From CAIVVT01 sp052145115 (GTDB lineage: Bacteria; Acidobacteriota; Terriglobia; Bryobacterales; Bryobacteraceae), in NCBI GenBank assembly GCA_052145115.1, contig JBKQPG010000104.1:1-64000 (forward strand): a stretch of DNA of 64,000 bases, in the 5' to 3' direction. The notes below the pieces were generated by a model. The model was not told the DNA's origin and did no database searches. It worked only from the letters and a program-made list of their open reading frames with translations. The position numbers and the translations under genes were made by a program. How positions within the stretch are numbered: the first letter of the stretch is position 1; the number at the start of each line of letters is the position of its first letter. This document shows positions 27,606 to 35,566 of the stretch, piece by piece.

Positions 27606-28718
27606 TTATGCGGGGATTGGAAGCGCGCTCTGATCGCTTCCCTGGCCCCACGCATTCGCCGCCCATGCCGCGACGGCCAGGCACAGCGGCAGAGCATACT
27701 CCAGGGCAAAGACCAGCGCGATATATGCGGGGATGCGCTCGTGGTAGAGCGGCAAGTAACCGTGCTCCATGAGGAGTTTGATGAGGGCTGAAATGCCGGG
27801 CAGAGCGGTCAGAATGCCGCGGGCGGGTTGAGCGATACCCAGCTTCCCCAAGACGCGCAGGAGCAGCCCCGCGATTAGGACAAGAACAATCGAGTTGACA
27901 ACAGTTTGTGTGATCAACGGAAGCTGCACCACACCGCGATACGCGTAACTGCTGGCAGAGCCGGATTCGAGCGATGGCCATGCTCCAGGAGGCTGCACCA
28001 CACCGCGATACGCGTAACTGCTGGCAACCGCGGCGGCCACCGGCACGGCGGCGAGGATTCCTCGCGCCAGCCTCCCAACCCCCAGCGTCTTCATGACCAG
28101 GACGAACAGGGCCACGGCGACAGCCGGCATGAGCCAGTTGGCGACCCTATATTCGCTCACTAGCAGCCGGAGCATAGGGAGATACCAGAATGCGGCTTTG
28201 CATAGGACAACACCCGCCAGCGCAACCACAGCGCCCCGGGCCAGTCTTCCGGCACTGAACCTCTTCATGATCAGCAGCAGGAGCGCCAGCGCAAAAACGA
28301 CCTTGAGCGCGTCAATCCCGCTCAATACGCCGATGATGTAGATCGTCCGGTGGGCGTACTCGGACGGCCTGTGCGCCATGAAAAGACGCATGAAGGGGCT
28401 CGAAATCCTGAGAAGAGTGCGATGGAGCACGCTTGTGCCGGCCTGCTGGAAAAGCAACGCGCCAAGGACCGCCAGCGCCGTTCGCAGCCGCAGAATGCTC
28501 CCCCCGGAGGCCGTCGCCGCCTCCAAATGCATCGCCGGAGCGGCGCGCAGCGTATCGGCCAGGGTCCGCCCCCACAGCAGCGCCACGCGCCTCCGGCTAC
28601 CGCCGCAGTGCCGCAATTGGTCTCGCAACAACTGCAGCATCGGCTCCTCATACTCGCGCCGGAAGGCCGCGGGGTAGGCCAGCAGCAGCGAGCGGTAGAC
28701 CCGCTCCGAGAGCGTCAT
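27606..28718 (-). CDS. Polytopic membrane protein paired with a PadR regulator
   Basis: The 370-residue protein begins SERVYRSLLLAYPAAFRREYEEPMLQLLRD, like the prefix segment of many acidobacterial PadR-linked permeases, but the rest is a set of about seven to eight hydrophobic helices without FtsX motifs. An in-frame tandem duplication repeats SSYAYRGVVQ at about residues 232 and 255. The start overlaps the padR stop by 4 nt, so the two are translationally coupled. Transport or sensing is only a guess. Confidence 0.7.
   Translation of the reverse strand: MTLSERVYRSLLLAYPAAFRREYEEPMLQLLRDQLRHCGGSRRRVALLWGRTLADTLRAAPAMHLEAATASGGSILRLRTALAVLGALLFQQAGTSVLHRTLLRISSPFMRLFMAHRPSEYAHRTIYIIGVLSGIDALKVVFALALLLLIMKRFSAGRLARGAVVALAGVVLCKAAFWYLPMLRLLVSEYRVANWLMPAVAVALFVLVMKTLGVGRLARGILAAVPVAAAVASSYAYRGVVQPPGAWPSLESGSASSYAYRGVVQLPLITQTVVNSIVLVLIAGLLLRVLGKLGIAQPARGILTALPGISALIKLLMEHGYLPLYHERIPAYIALVFALEYALPLCLAVAAWAANAWGQGSDQSALPIPA
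27923..28026. repeat. In-frame direct repeat inside the membrane protein gene
   Basis: A 35-bp sequence at 27923-27957 recurs exactly at 27992-28026, offset by 69 bp (23 codons). The intervening 34 bp are not conserved in the next unit. It encodes SSYAYRGVVQ twice in a predicted loop between membrane helices. Confidence 0.85.
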
Positions 28719-29065
28719 GCGCCCTCCTCCGCCGTGCGCGGACGCTTCAGAAGCGCTTTCTCATACGCCGCCTGGACCAGCGTCCGCAGCCGCTCCGCTT
28801 CGGCTTTGGCCGTGGCGCTGCCGTGAGGAGTGATGCGGTAATAGCGCCGCCGCTCGGCGTTGATGCCTGGGTCTTCGCGCTCGGCGCTCTCGACGATCAG
28901 CCCGGCCTTGAGCAGCCGCTGGATCGTCCCGTACAGCGTGCCCGGTCCCAGAAGCAGCTTCCCGCCGGTGGTTGCCTGGACCTCCAGCATGATTCCGTAG
29001 CCGTGCTTCTCGCCGTCCGAGAGCGCCAGTAGAATGTGAAAAACGGCCGGTGTGAGAGGTGTCAT
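28715..29065 (-). CDS. PadR-family transcriptional regulator
   Basis: The 116-residue product is a typical short PadR winged-helix protein: TPAVFHILLALSDGEKHGYGI, GPGTLYGTIQRLLKAGLIVE, RRRYYRITPHG, then a C-terminal dimerisation helix. The ATG at 29065 gives the family-standard N-terminus; the frame opens further upstream through repeat sequence. It is co-transcribed with the membrane protein downstream. A palindrome directly next to its start codon suggests autorepression. Confidence 0.9.
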   Translation of the reverse strand: MTPLTPAVFHILLALSDGEKHGYGIMLEVQATTGGKLLLGPGTLYGTIQRLLKAGLIVESAEREDPGINAERRRYYRITPHGSATAKAEAERLRTLVQAAYEKALLKRPRTAEEGA

Positions 29066-29110
29066 ATGTCCGTTACGGATATAATGTACGCGGATGCATC
29101 GGCTTGTCAA
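29066..29110 (-). promoter_or_regulatory. padR promoter with overlapping palindromic operator
   Basis: On the minus strand a consensus TTGACA (29110-29105) is separated by 18 nt from CATTAT (29086-29081). A palindrome, TCCGT-T-ACGGA, extended to 17 bp (29066-29082), covers the -10 edge and runs to the start codon. This is the expected layout for PadR autorepression. The predicted start leaves a leader of only about 9 nt. Confidence 0.6.
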
Positions 29111-29180
29111 GAGGTTTGAATGCGGTATCGGTTGTCGAAAGATCAGGGGCCGAAGATGGGACCGGGCTGGGGGGACCAAA

Positions 29181-29777
29181 CGTCGGCACGAGCGCCGACG
29201 CGGCAGACAAGAGTGTCTGCGCCACGTTGCAAAAACGCGTTTTTGGAGGAACAAAGCTAAATATCGACTTTTCTTTTTGGATCCAATGACTTAAGAGGCT
29301 ATCTTTCGGGCAGTTATTCGCCAGTTATTCGGTTTTCAAAGAACGCTTTTGACAGGCCGCAAATGCGGACTCCCTGATTGAGGTTACACCCGCGTGTCAA
29401 GCCAATTCGCCGGCGGCTCAGAACTGGGGAGACGGGCGGGGAAGCCCCGGACCAAGCGTCGACAAGAATGTCGACGCGGCAGACAGGAGTGTCTGCGCCA
29501 CGCTGCAAAAACGCGTTTTTGGAGGAACAAAGCTAAATATCGACTTTGCTTTTTAGATCCAAAGACTTAAGAGGCTATCTTTCGGGCAATATTTCGCCAG
29601 TTATTCGATTTTCAAAGAACGCTCTTGTCAGGCCGCAAATGCGGACTCCCTGATTGAGGTTACACCCGCGTGTCAAGCCAATTTGCCGGCAGCTCAGAAC
29701 TGAGAAGACGGGCGGGGAAGCCCCGAGCCAAGCGTCGACAAGAATGTCGACGCGGCAGGCAAGAGTGCCCGCGCCAC
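29181..29777. repeat. 276-bp tandem repeat array with palindromic sub-elements (two units plus part of a third)
   Basis: Units begin near 29181, 29457 and 29733 with a strict 276-bp period; the third breaks off near 29777. Each unit starts with two adjacent hairpins (GCGTCGAC-N6-GTCGACGC in units 2 and 3, a variant in unit 1; then GGCAGAC-N6-GTCTGC). Units 1 and 2 also carry the 14-bp palindrome AAAAACGCGTTTTT (29231-29244, 29507-29520) and a conserved segment ending in TTGAGGTTACACCCGCGTG. No credible gene is present. This fills most of the 785-nt gap between padR and the deacetylase gene. Confidence 0.88.
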
Positions 29778-29850
29778 AAGGGATATTTCGTGGCCTTTTC
29801 CGTGAAGTTTCCTCGCCACTCCCCCTACCCCGCTCCATTCCTTTGTGACA

Positions 29851-30816
29851 ATGGAATTCATGCTCCCCGGCGCGCCATCGACCGGACTGGTTCTCGACCC
29901 GCTCTTCGAGCGCCATGACCCCGGCGAAGGCCATTTCGAGCGCCCCGCGCGCTACGCCGCTCTGCATCACGCCCTGGAGGATTCGGGACTGCTCCACTCC
30001 CTGCACCCCATCAAGCCCCGGGCCGCGCGGGACGAGGATCTGCAGCTTGTACACACCCGCTCCTACCTCCAGGTGGTGCGCCATGACGTGGCCCGCAGGG
30101 CGCACCTGCTCAGCACCGGCGACACCGCCCTCGGCGCGCATAGCTTCGATACAGCCCTGATGGCCGCCGGCGCCTGTCTGGCCGCTGTGGACGCCATCTT
30201 CGCGGCCCAAGTGCGCAACGCCTTCGCCGCCGTCCGCCCGCCGGGCCATCACGCCACCGCCACGCGCGGCATGGGGTTCTGTGTTTTCAACAATGTGGCG
30301 ATCGCCGCGCGCTATGCCCAGCGCGCCTACCACGCCGAACGTATCTTGATCGCCGATTGGGACGTCCACCACGGCAACGGCACCCAGGACATCTTCTACC
30401 GCGACCCCTCGGTCTTTGTTTTCAGCACCCACCAGTCGCCGTGGTACCCTGGCACCGGCGCACACGACGAAACCGGCGAGGATGCCGGCCGCGGCACGAC
30501 CTTGAACTGCCCCTTCCACGCCGGCGCCGGCCACTCCGAGATCGTGGGCGCTTTCCGCCGCAAACTCCTGCCCGCCGCCACGGCATTCGGCCCGGACTTC
30601 GTCATCCTCTCGGCCGGCTTCGACTCGCGCCACGACGACCCGTTGGGCCGCTTCGTACTGAAGGACGCCGACTTCGCCGAGCTGACGTCTCTGATGCTGG
30701 AGATCGCCGCTGGTTCGGCCGGCGGACGGCTGCTGAGCGTGCTCGAGGGCGGCTACAACCTGACCGGATTGGCATTGGCCACGCTGGCGCATCTGGACGC
30801 TTTACGCGGCATCTGA
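29851..30816 (+). CDS. Histone deacetylase-like amidohydrolase (class II type)
   Basis: The 321-residue zinc hydrolase has RPPGHHATATRGMGFCVFNN, DWDVHHGNGTQD and LEGGYN, with the paired histidines and Asp/His zinc ligands of the HDAC/AcuC/APAH superfamily. Bacterial members deacetylate acetyl-lysine or acetylpolyamines. No acetoin genes adjoin. GTG 29845, ATG 29851 and ATG 29860 are all possible starts and no strong ribosome-binding site decides between them. Confidence 0.9.
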   Translation: MEFMLPGAPSTGLVLDPLFERHDPGEGHFERPARYAALHHALEDSGLLHSLHPIKPRAARDEDLQLVHTRSYLQVVRHDVARRAHLLSTGDTALGAHSFDTALMAAGACLAAVDAIFAAQVRNAFAAVRPPGHHATATRGMGFCVFNNVAIAARYAQRAYHAERILIADWDVHHGNGTQDIFYRDPSVFVFSTHQSPWYPGTGAHDETGEDAGRGTTLNCPFHAGAGHSEIVGAFRRKLLPAATAFGPDFVILSAGFDSRHDDPLGRFVLKDADFAELTSLMLEIAAGSAGGRLLSVLEGGYNLTGLALATLAHLDALRGI

Positions 30817-30904
30817 GCCGCGCGCCCGACGCGCTTTAGGGCTCAAAAACAGCTCAAAAGCGCCTCAAAAACAGGCAAAAAACATGCGGCCGCCATGCAC
30901 GCGC

Positions 30905-31723
30905 CTAGTCGCGCAGGACATGGATCGATCCGTCGCCCGAGCGGATCTTGAGAGTTCGTCCGCCGCCGTTCATGCGGCCGTGCAGGTCGTGGCCGCCGAC
31001 AACGCCGGATGTGGTCACGGGGAAGTTGACCTCGATGCTGCCATCGCCGGTGTGGGCGTCGAGATCGGCGGCGAAGCCCTCGGGCAGGCGCAAGGTCACG
31101 TGGCCGTCGCCGGTGCTGATATCCCAAGCCGAAGCGATCTTCGACCCGGCCATCAGCTCGGCTTCGATGCTGCCGTCGCCCGTGTGCAGAGTCAGCGCGT
31201 CCAAACGCCCGCGGAGGCGAATGCTGCCGTCGCTCGAGTTGGCATCCAGCGTGCCGTCGACACGCGTGGCCTCAATGTGGCCATCGCCGGTTCTGACTTT
31301 CAGCGTGCCGCGCACCCCATCCAGGCTGATCGAGCCGTCGTGGGTGTGGACGCTGGCCAGCGCGCCATTGGGGACCCGGATCTCCACGTGGATGGAGTGG
31401 TTGCCCATGTTGAACCAACTGCCCCCGTGCGGCACACGGACGTCCAGTTCGACGCGGTCGCCGTTCTGGCGGTCGATTACTTGCACGCCGTTGGGCCCGA
31501 TGCTCCAGCCGCTGACCATGACGCGCGCCTCGATGCGTTTGGCGTCGGTCCCGGTGAGAGTGACGCGGCCGTCGTCGACCTCGACGCGCAGGTCGGCGGT
31601 GCCGTTAATAGTGAAGTCCTTGCTCCAATCCGCGCCGGCGGCGGTCAAGGAACTGGCCAATAACAGCGGGCCGGCGCCCACGGCCAGCAGTCTCAGGCAG
31701 CGCAACAGCATGGTCGTTCTCAT
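30905..31723 (-). CDS. Secreted DUF4097 beta-repeat protein
   Basis: The 272-residue protein has a Sec leader (LRLLAVGAGPLLLASSLTAAGA) and then a right-handed beta structure built from repeated (D/S)GSI or DGHI units: THDGSISL, TGDGHIEA, SSDGSIRL, TGDGSIEA, TGDGHVTL, TGDGSIEV, SGDGSIHV. This is the DUF4097 fold, often linked to envelope-stress or ECF loci. It is divergent from an ECF sigma factor gene across 147 nt, so common control is likely. Downstream, at 30840-30890, CTCAAAA-type A-rich motifs recur three times in the gap to the deacetylase gene. Confidence 0.8.
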   Translation of the reverse strand: MRTTMLLRCLRLLAVGAGPLLLASSLTAAGADWSKDFTINGTADLRVEVDDGRVTLTGTDAKRIEARVMVSGWSIGPNGVQVIDRQNGDRVELDVRVPHGGSWFNMGNHSIHVEIRVPNGALASVHTHDGSISLDGVRGTLKVRTGDGHIEATRVDGTLDANSSDGSIRLRGRLDALTLHTGDGSIEAELMAGSKIASAWDISTGDGHVTLRLPEGFAADLDAHTGDGSIEVNFPVTTSGVVGGHDLHGRMNGGGRTLKIRSGDGSIHVLRD

Positions 31724-31870
31724 GCCTCCCTACGATGATGTCATACGAGTTCCGGGGTGCCGAGGTTCCACCCGCGGAAGGGTCCATGCAGCGGAGCGTC
31801 GGGCTGAGCCGTGTTGCAGGCTTGCCGCCATGGGACGGAGCGCACAGCTATGCTATGAGACAGAGCCCAG

Positions 31871-32446
31871 ATGTTCCTCCTGGCTTTCGCGCTCGGCTCC
31901 GGACCCTCGCCCTCGCGCGATGAATTCGAGCGTGCCGCGCTTCCTTACCTGCCCGAGATTTACCGCACTGCCGTCGGTCTGCTGGGCGGCAACCGCACCG
32001 AAGCCGAGGACCTGGCCCAGGATGTTTTCCTCGAAGCCTGGAAGTCCTTCCACCGCTTCGAACCCGGCACGAACATCCGCGCCTGGCTGCACAAGATCCT
32101 GGTGCACCGCGCCTCGCGCTTCCGCCGGCGACTGTTCCAGCTGCTGCCGTTCGGGAATAAGGACGAGGAGCGCGGTGATTTACCGGCAGGGGAGATCCCG
32201 GTTGAGATCGCAGTGCCCGACTATCTTTCCGATCGCCAGGTCGTCAACGCCGTAGCCAACGTCCCGGCGCCGTTCCGCGAGACGCTGATCCTGGCCGACA
32301 TCCGCGAGTTCTCCTACCAGGAAATCGCCAGCATGACCGGCGTTCCCATCGGCACCGTGATGTCGCGCCTCAGCCGGGGGCGTAAACTGCTTCGAGAGGG
32401 CCTCTCGGCCGTGGCCGCGGAACGCGGCATCGGAGGCGAGAAATGA
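31871..32446 (+). CDS. ECF RNA polymerase sigma factor
   Basis: The 191-residue product has sigma region 2 (RTAVGLLGGNRTEAEDLAQDVFLEAWKSFHRF, then NIRAWLHKI) and region 4 (FRETLILADIREFSYQEIAS and IGTVMSRLSRGRKLLRE). It overlaps the next gene by 4 nt (ATGA), which suggests a cognate anti-sigma factor. The first 12 residues are unusually hydrophobic. The start has no strong ribosome-binding site. Confidence 0.92.
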   Translation: MFLLAFALGSGPSPSRDEFERAALPYLPEIYRTAVGLLGGNRTEAEDLAQDVFLEAWKSFHRFEPGTNIRAWLHKILVHRASRFRRRLFQLLPFGNKDEERGDLPAGEIPVEIAVPDYLSDRQVVNAVANVPAPFRETLILADIREFSYQEIASMTGVPIGTVMSRLSRGRKLLREGLSAVAAERGIGGEK

Positions 32447-33117
32447 ACGACCGCCTGCGCGCCGCATTCGATCGCGAACCCGTCCCCCGGGACCTCGAAG
32501 CCCGCCTGCGCGCGCGGCTGGCCGGGGTGCGGCCGGGCGCCCCGCGATTCGGGCTGGACTGGCAGTTCGTCGCCGCCAGCATCCTGATGTTCGTCCTCGT
32601 CGGCGGCCTGGCCCAGTACTACGCGCACAAGAGAATCCACGATCTGCTGCGCGTCGGCGTCGAGGACCACATCCACTGCGCGATCGCCGGCGCCTATCCG
32701 CATCAGAAGCAGCGCCTTGAGATGACCGAAGGGCTGGGCCCCCAGTTCGCGCCGATGCTGCAACCCGTCATCGACCAGGCTTCGGCCGGCCGCGCGACCC
32801 CCGACGCGGTCGAATCGGCCCACCGCTGCACCGTCAACGGGCGCGCCTACGTGCACATCATCCTGCGGCGCGACGGCATGTTGATCTCCGTCATCCTGAC
32901 CCAACGCGCGGAGCGCGAATCGTTCCCGCGCGCACTCGCGGCGCGCGTCATCCACGCTTCCGGCGTCCCGATTCATGAGGACAATCTCGACGGCTACTCG
33001 GTTTCGGGCTTTGAATCCGGCGCCTGGCTGGGCTACATTGTCTCCGGCCTGCCGGCCGCCGAGAACGACGCCCTCTCTGCCCGCCTGGCGCCCGTGCTGC
33101 GCCGTTACGCGCTGTAG
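32443..33117 (+). CDS. Single-pass membrane protein, probable anti-sigma factor of the adjacent ECF sigma
   Basis: The 224-residue protein has a short basic cytoplasmic domain (1-40, MNDRLRAAFDREPVPRDLEA), one membrane helix (about 43-61, FVAASILMFVLVGGLAQYY) and a periplasmic domain with HIHCAIAG and HRC motifs. No classic zinc anti-sigma HxxxCxxC is visible in the cytoplasmic part. The assignment rests on topology and translational coupling (ATGA overlap) with the sigma gene. Confidence 0.65.
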   Translation: MNDRLRAAFDREPVPRDLEARLRARLAGVRPGAPRFGLDWQFVAASILMFVLVGGLAQYYAHKRIHDLLRVGVEDHIHCAIAGAYPHQKQRLEMTEGLGPQFAPMLQPVIDQASAGRATPDAVESAHRCTVNGRAYVHIILRRDGMLISVILTQRAERESFPRALAARVIHASGVPIHEDNLDGYSVSGFESGAWLGYIVSGLPAAENDALSARLAPVLRRYAL

Positions 33118-33122
33118 GAAAG

Positions 33123-33168
33123 CCCTCTCATCGCGCCTCGCTGCGATCGTGGCGAAATATCCGGGTTA
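33123..33168. repeat. Dispersed palindromic element, copy A (right half only)
   Basis: It contains the CCCTCTCATCGCGCCTCGCT core and the right terminal repeat ending ATATCCGGGTT, directly downstream of the stop codon of the preceding gene. It matches the right halves of copies at 44588-44767 and 53701-53776. The left terminal repeat is missing. Confidence 0.75.
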
Positions 33169-33259
33169 AGTCCATTTCCTGGGAATACCATCGCGCCCAA
33201 GCCGGATATAACCTTGCGGGCCGCAAGCCCGCATTCGAAACCGATTGATGGAGGGTACC

Positions 33260-34324
33260 TTGAAAAACAATGCATCCCGCGCCAGTTCACTCCTGGCGCT
33301 TTTGGTCCTGACGGTCGTGTCCGCGATGGCGCATGACGGTGGACGCGACACGCTGGTGCTGACGAGCACGAATGACGCGAGCACCAATGAAATTGTGGTG
33401 TTCAAACTGAGTACGGGCGGAACGCCCACGCTCACCCTGGTGAACATGCTGCCCACCGGCGGCGCGGGCGGCGCAGGCGGAAACGGGGGCGCGGTTCAGT
33501 TCGCGGGCGATTTGGGCGCCGTGGCCAACTACGGCTCGAACACCGTCACCCAACTGGTGCGGAATTACGATTTCATCAATGTCGGGAAGACGATCAAGCT
33601 TGCGCCGGGCTGCACAAATCCGGTCTCTGTCGCGCTGAACGATGGGCAGCTGTTCGCCGTGGGCGCGAATTGCGTCGAAAGCCACGCCTGGCCATCGGGG
33701 CACGTCGATGGCACGATGGTTGCAACGCCCGATTCCTCGGCCGGACAAGTCGCGGTCGGCCGCACGTGGGCCGCGGTCACCTTGAAGTCCGGATCGGTCC
33801 TGCAACTGCCCCTGGCGTGGAACGGCGCGCTGGCCGGCACGAGTAATGCAGTGACCCTCCCAGCCGATGCCAACAACACGCCGCTGGGAGCCGCCTTCTG
33901 GGGCAACATCCTGGGATTCAATCCGGCGCACAGTCCGGACAGCTTCGCTCTGGTGGACTCCAGCGGCGACGTCTTTCCAGTAGCCGGGCCGGCGATGCCG
34001 TATCCCATCAACGCCCCGTGCTGGCTGGCCAAGGGAGCGGGCAACATCTGGTATTCCGGCAACTCGCCGGGCGCGGCGGTCTCCATCTTTTTCAGCGACG
34101 GCATGGGCGGAGTTTTCTATAAATCGGTTCCCGTGGCGGGCACGCCGACCGACTTAAGCGTGTCGCCTGACGGTCAGTGGCTGGCCGTCATTTATACTGC
34201 CGCCGACGGCAGCGGTGGGCGCGTGGCCGTCTTCGCGATCGACGCCTACGGCGATCTCTCCCTCGCGGCCACCTCAAGCCCGATTGGCGTTCCGGGCTTG
34301 AACGGGGTCGCGATCAGCCAGTAA
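33260..34324 (+). CDS. Secreted beta-propeller-like protein of unknown function
   Basis: The 354-residue product begins with a Sec signal (LLALLVLTVVSAMAHDGG) and is rich in beta-strand repeats with VSPDGQWLAV and NDGQLFAVG phrases, consistent with a seven-bladed propeller. GGAGGG at 33250-33255 precedes TTG 33260, which is preferred to ATG 33248 and TTG 33245, both of which lie before or next to that site. A glycine-rich run (GGAGGAGGNGG) lies at about residue 65. Confidence 0.72.
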   Translation: MKNNASRASSLLALLVLTVVSAMAHDGGRDTLVLTSTNDASTNEIVVFKLSTGGTPTLTLVNMLPTGGAGGAGGNGGAVQFAGDLGAVANYGSNTVTQLVRNYDFINVGKTIKLAPGCTNPVSVALNDGQLFAVGANCVESHAWPSGHVDGTMVATPDSSAGQVAVGRTWAAVTLKSGSVLQLPLAWNGALAGTSNAVTLPADANNTPLGAAFWGNILGFNPAHSPDSFALVDSSGDVFPVAGPAMPYPINAPCWLAKGAGNIWYSGNSPGAAVSIFFSDGMGGVFYKSVPVAGTPTDLSVSPDGQWLAVIYTAADGSGGRVAVFAIDAYGDLSLAATSSPIGVPGLNGVAISQ

Positions 34325-34354
34325 TCGCTCCCGCGGCTTATCCAGGTCCTCATC

Positions 34355-34382
34355 GGCGGGCGCTCCACGCAGCGCCCGCCTT
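34355..34382 (+). terminator. Hairpin terminator after the propeller gene
   Basis: A perfect 10-bp stem GGCGGGCGCT (34355-34364) / AGCGCCCGCC (34371-34380) with a 6-nt loop lies 30 nt after the stop codon. The following T-run is short (TTGAT), so efficiency is uncertain. Confidence 0.55.
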
Positions 34383-34494
34383 GATGTGCGCCGATCATTG
34401 GTGGCAGGGATAGGAGTGCGTCTCCAGCGTCCTGGCGAGAACAGGCCAGGCGCGCCTGACTCGATGAGCCGGTAGTGCCTGTCTTCGCACCTTT

Positions 34495-34506
34495 ATTGCA
34501 TGCAAT
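34495..34506. promoter_or_regulatory. 12-bp perfect palindrome upstream of the metal efflux gene
   Basis: ATTGCATGCAAT lies 28 nt upstream of the CDF start codon, where an operator could block translation initiation or transcription. No metal-responsive regulator gene is adjacent, so the link is by position only. Confidence 0.35.
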
Positions 34507-34534
34507 GCCAAGTGCGATCATCCAAAGAGTAGGT

Positions 34535-35539
34535 ATGGAGCAGACGCACACCCATCCGCACGGCCAAAACCACGCCCACCACGCTCACGGCGGGGGAGCT
34601 CACGTCCACGGCCAGACCGAGGGCCCGATGCTGTGGTTGTGCCTGCTCATCACCAGCGCCTTTGTGGTCGTCGAGGCGGGTGCGGGATACGTGTCGCACA
34701 GCCTGGCACTGCTTTCCGACGCGGGCCACAATTTCAGCGACGGGTTGGCGCTCGGGCTGGCAGCCTATGCGCTGTGGATCTCGCGACGGCCCGCCAGCGC
34801 CGCGAAGACCTACGGCTACCACCGCGCTACCATCCTGAGCGCGCTGGTGAACGCCACGGCGCTGCTGGTGATCGCCGCGCTGATTATGGTGGAGGCGGTA
34901 GTCGTGTTCCGGCATCCGCAGCGGGTGCAGGGCGTGCTGATGATGTGGGTGGCCGGCGCCTCGGTGTTGATGAACACGGTGGTGGCCGCGCTGCTGCGGG
35001 GCGGCGCCAGGCACAGCCTGAATCTGCGCGCCGCCTACATCCACATGGCCGGCGATGCACTTTCCGCGGTCGGAGTTCTGCTGGCGGGATGGGTGGTGGC
35101 GTCCACGGGATGGGTCTACGCCGACCCGCTGGTTTCGGTGCTCATAGCGGTCTTCATCGCGTGGAGTTCGATCGGCGTCGTGACGGACGCGGTCAATATT
35201 TTGCTCGAGGGGACGCCGAAGGGCCTCGACCTGGAGGGCATGATCGCGGCGATGCAGCGGGTCAGCCACGTACTCACGGTGCATGACGTCCACGTGTGGA
35301 CGGTTTCCGATGACCTCAATTTCCTCTCGGCGCATGTCGGCGTCGATGAGGCCCGGACCATGGAAGAATGCGGCGCGATCATCCGCGATCTCAAGGAATT
35401 GCTGTTCCGCGACTTCCAGATCGCCCACGCCACGATTCAGATTGAAGCCACGGGCAGTTGTTGTGAGCGAACCGACCTGGATCCGCTGCACTGCCACGAC
35501 ATCACGGCGTACGACGCCGAGAAGCAGCACGCCGAGTAG
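34535..35539 (+). CDS. Cation diffusion facilitator (CzcD/ZitB-type Zn/Cd/Co efflux)
   Basis: The 334-residue protein has a histidine-rich N-terminus (THTHPHGQNHAHHAHGGG), six membrane helices with the two zinc-site motifs HNFSD (helix 2) and HMAGD (helix 5), and a cytoplasmic ferredoxin-like domain (HDVHVWTVSDDLNFLSAHV). It exports zinc or cadmium by proton antiport. The ATG at 34535 (MEQTHTHPHG) is used; the frame opens 20 codons earlier. The C-terminus has a CCER...HCHD metal-rich tail. Confidence 0.93.
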   Translation: MEQTHTHPHGQNHAHHAHGGGAHVHGQTEGPMLWLCLLITSAFVVVEAGAGYVSHSLALLSDAGHNFSDGLALGLAAYALWISRRPASAAKTYGYHRATILSALVNATALLVIAALIMVEAVVVFRHPQRVQGVLMMWVAGASVLMNTVVAALLRGGARHSLNLRAAYIHMAGDALSAVGVLLAGWVVASTGWVYADPLVSVLIAVFIAWSSIGVVTDAVNILLEGTPKGLDLEGMIAAMQRVSHVLTVHDVHVWTVSDDLNFLSAHVGVDEARTMEECGAIIRDLKELLFRDFQIAHATIQIEATGSCCERTDLDPLHCHDITAYDAEKQHAE

Positions 35540-35566
35540 CAGGCGCCGCCGGCGGGGTCCTACGCC

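Noticed and set aside
29181..29777. CRISPR array
   Set aside because: The period is 276 bp with only two full units and no spacer/repeat alternation; it is a tandem repeat.
33169..33259. tRNA-like sequence near GGGCCGCAAGCCC
   Set aside because: Only a short hairpin; no cloverleaf arms or T-loop sequence.
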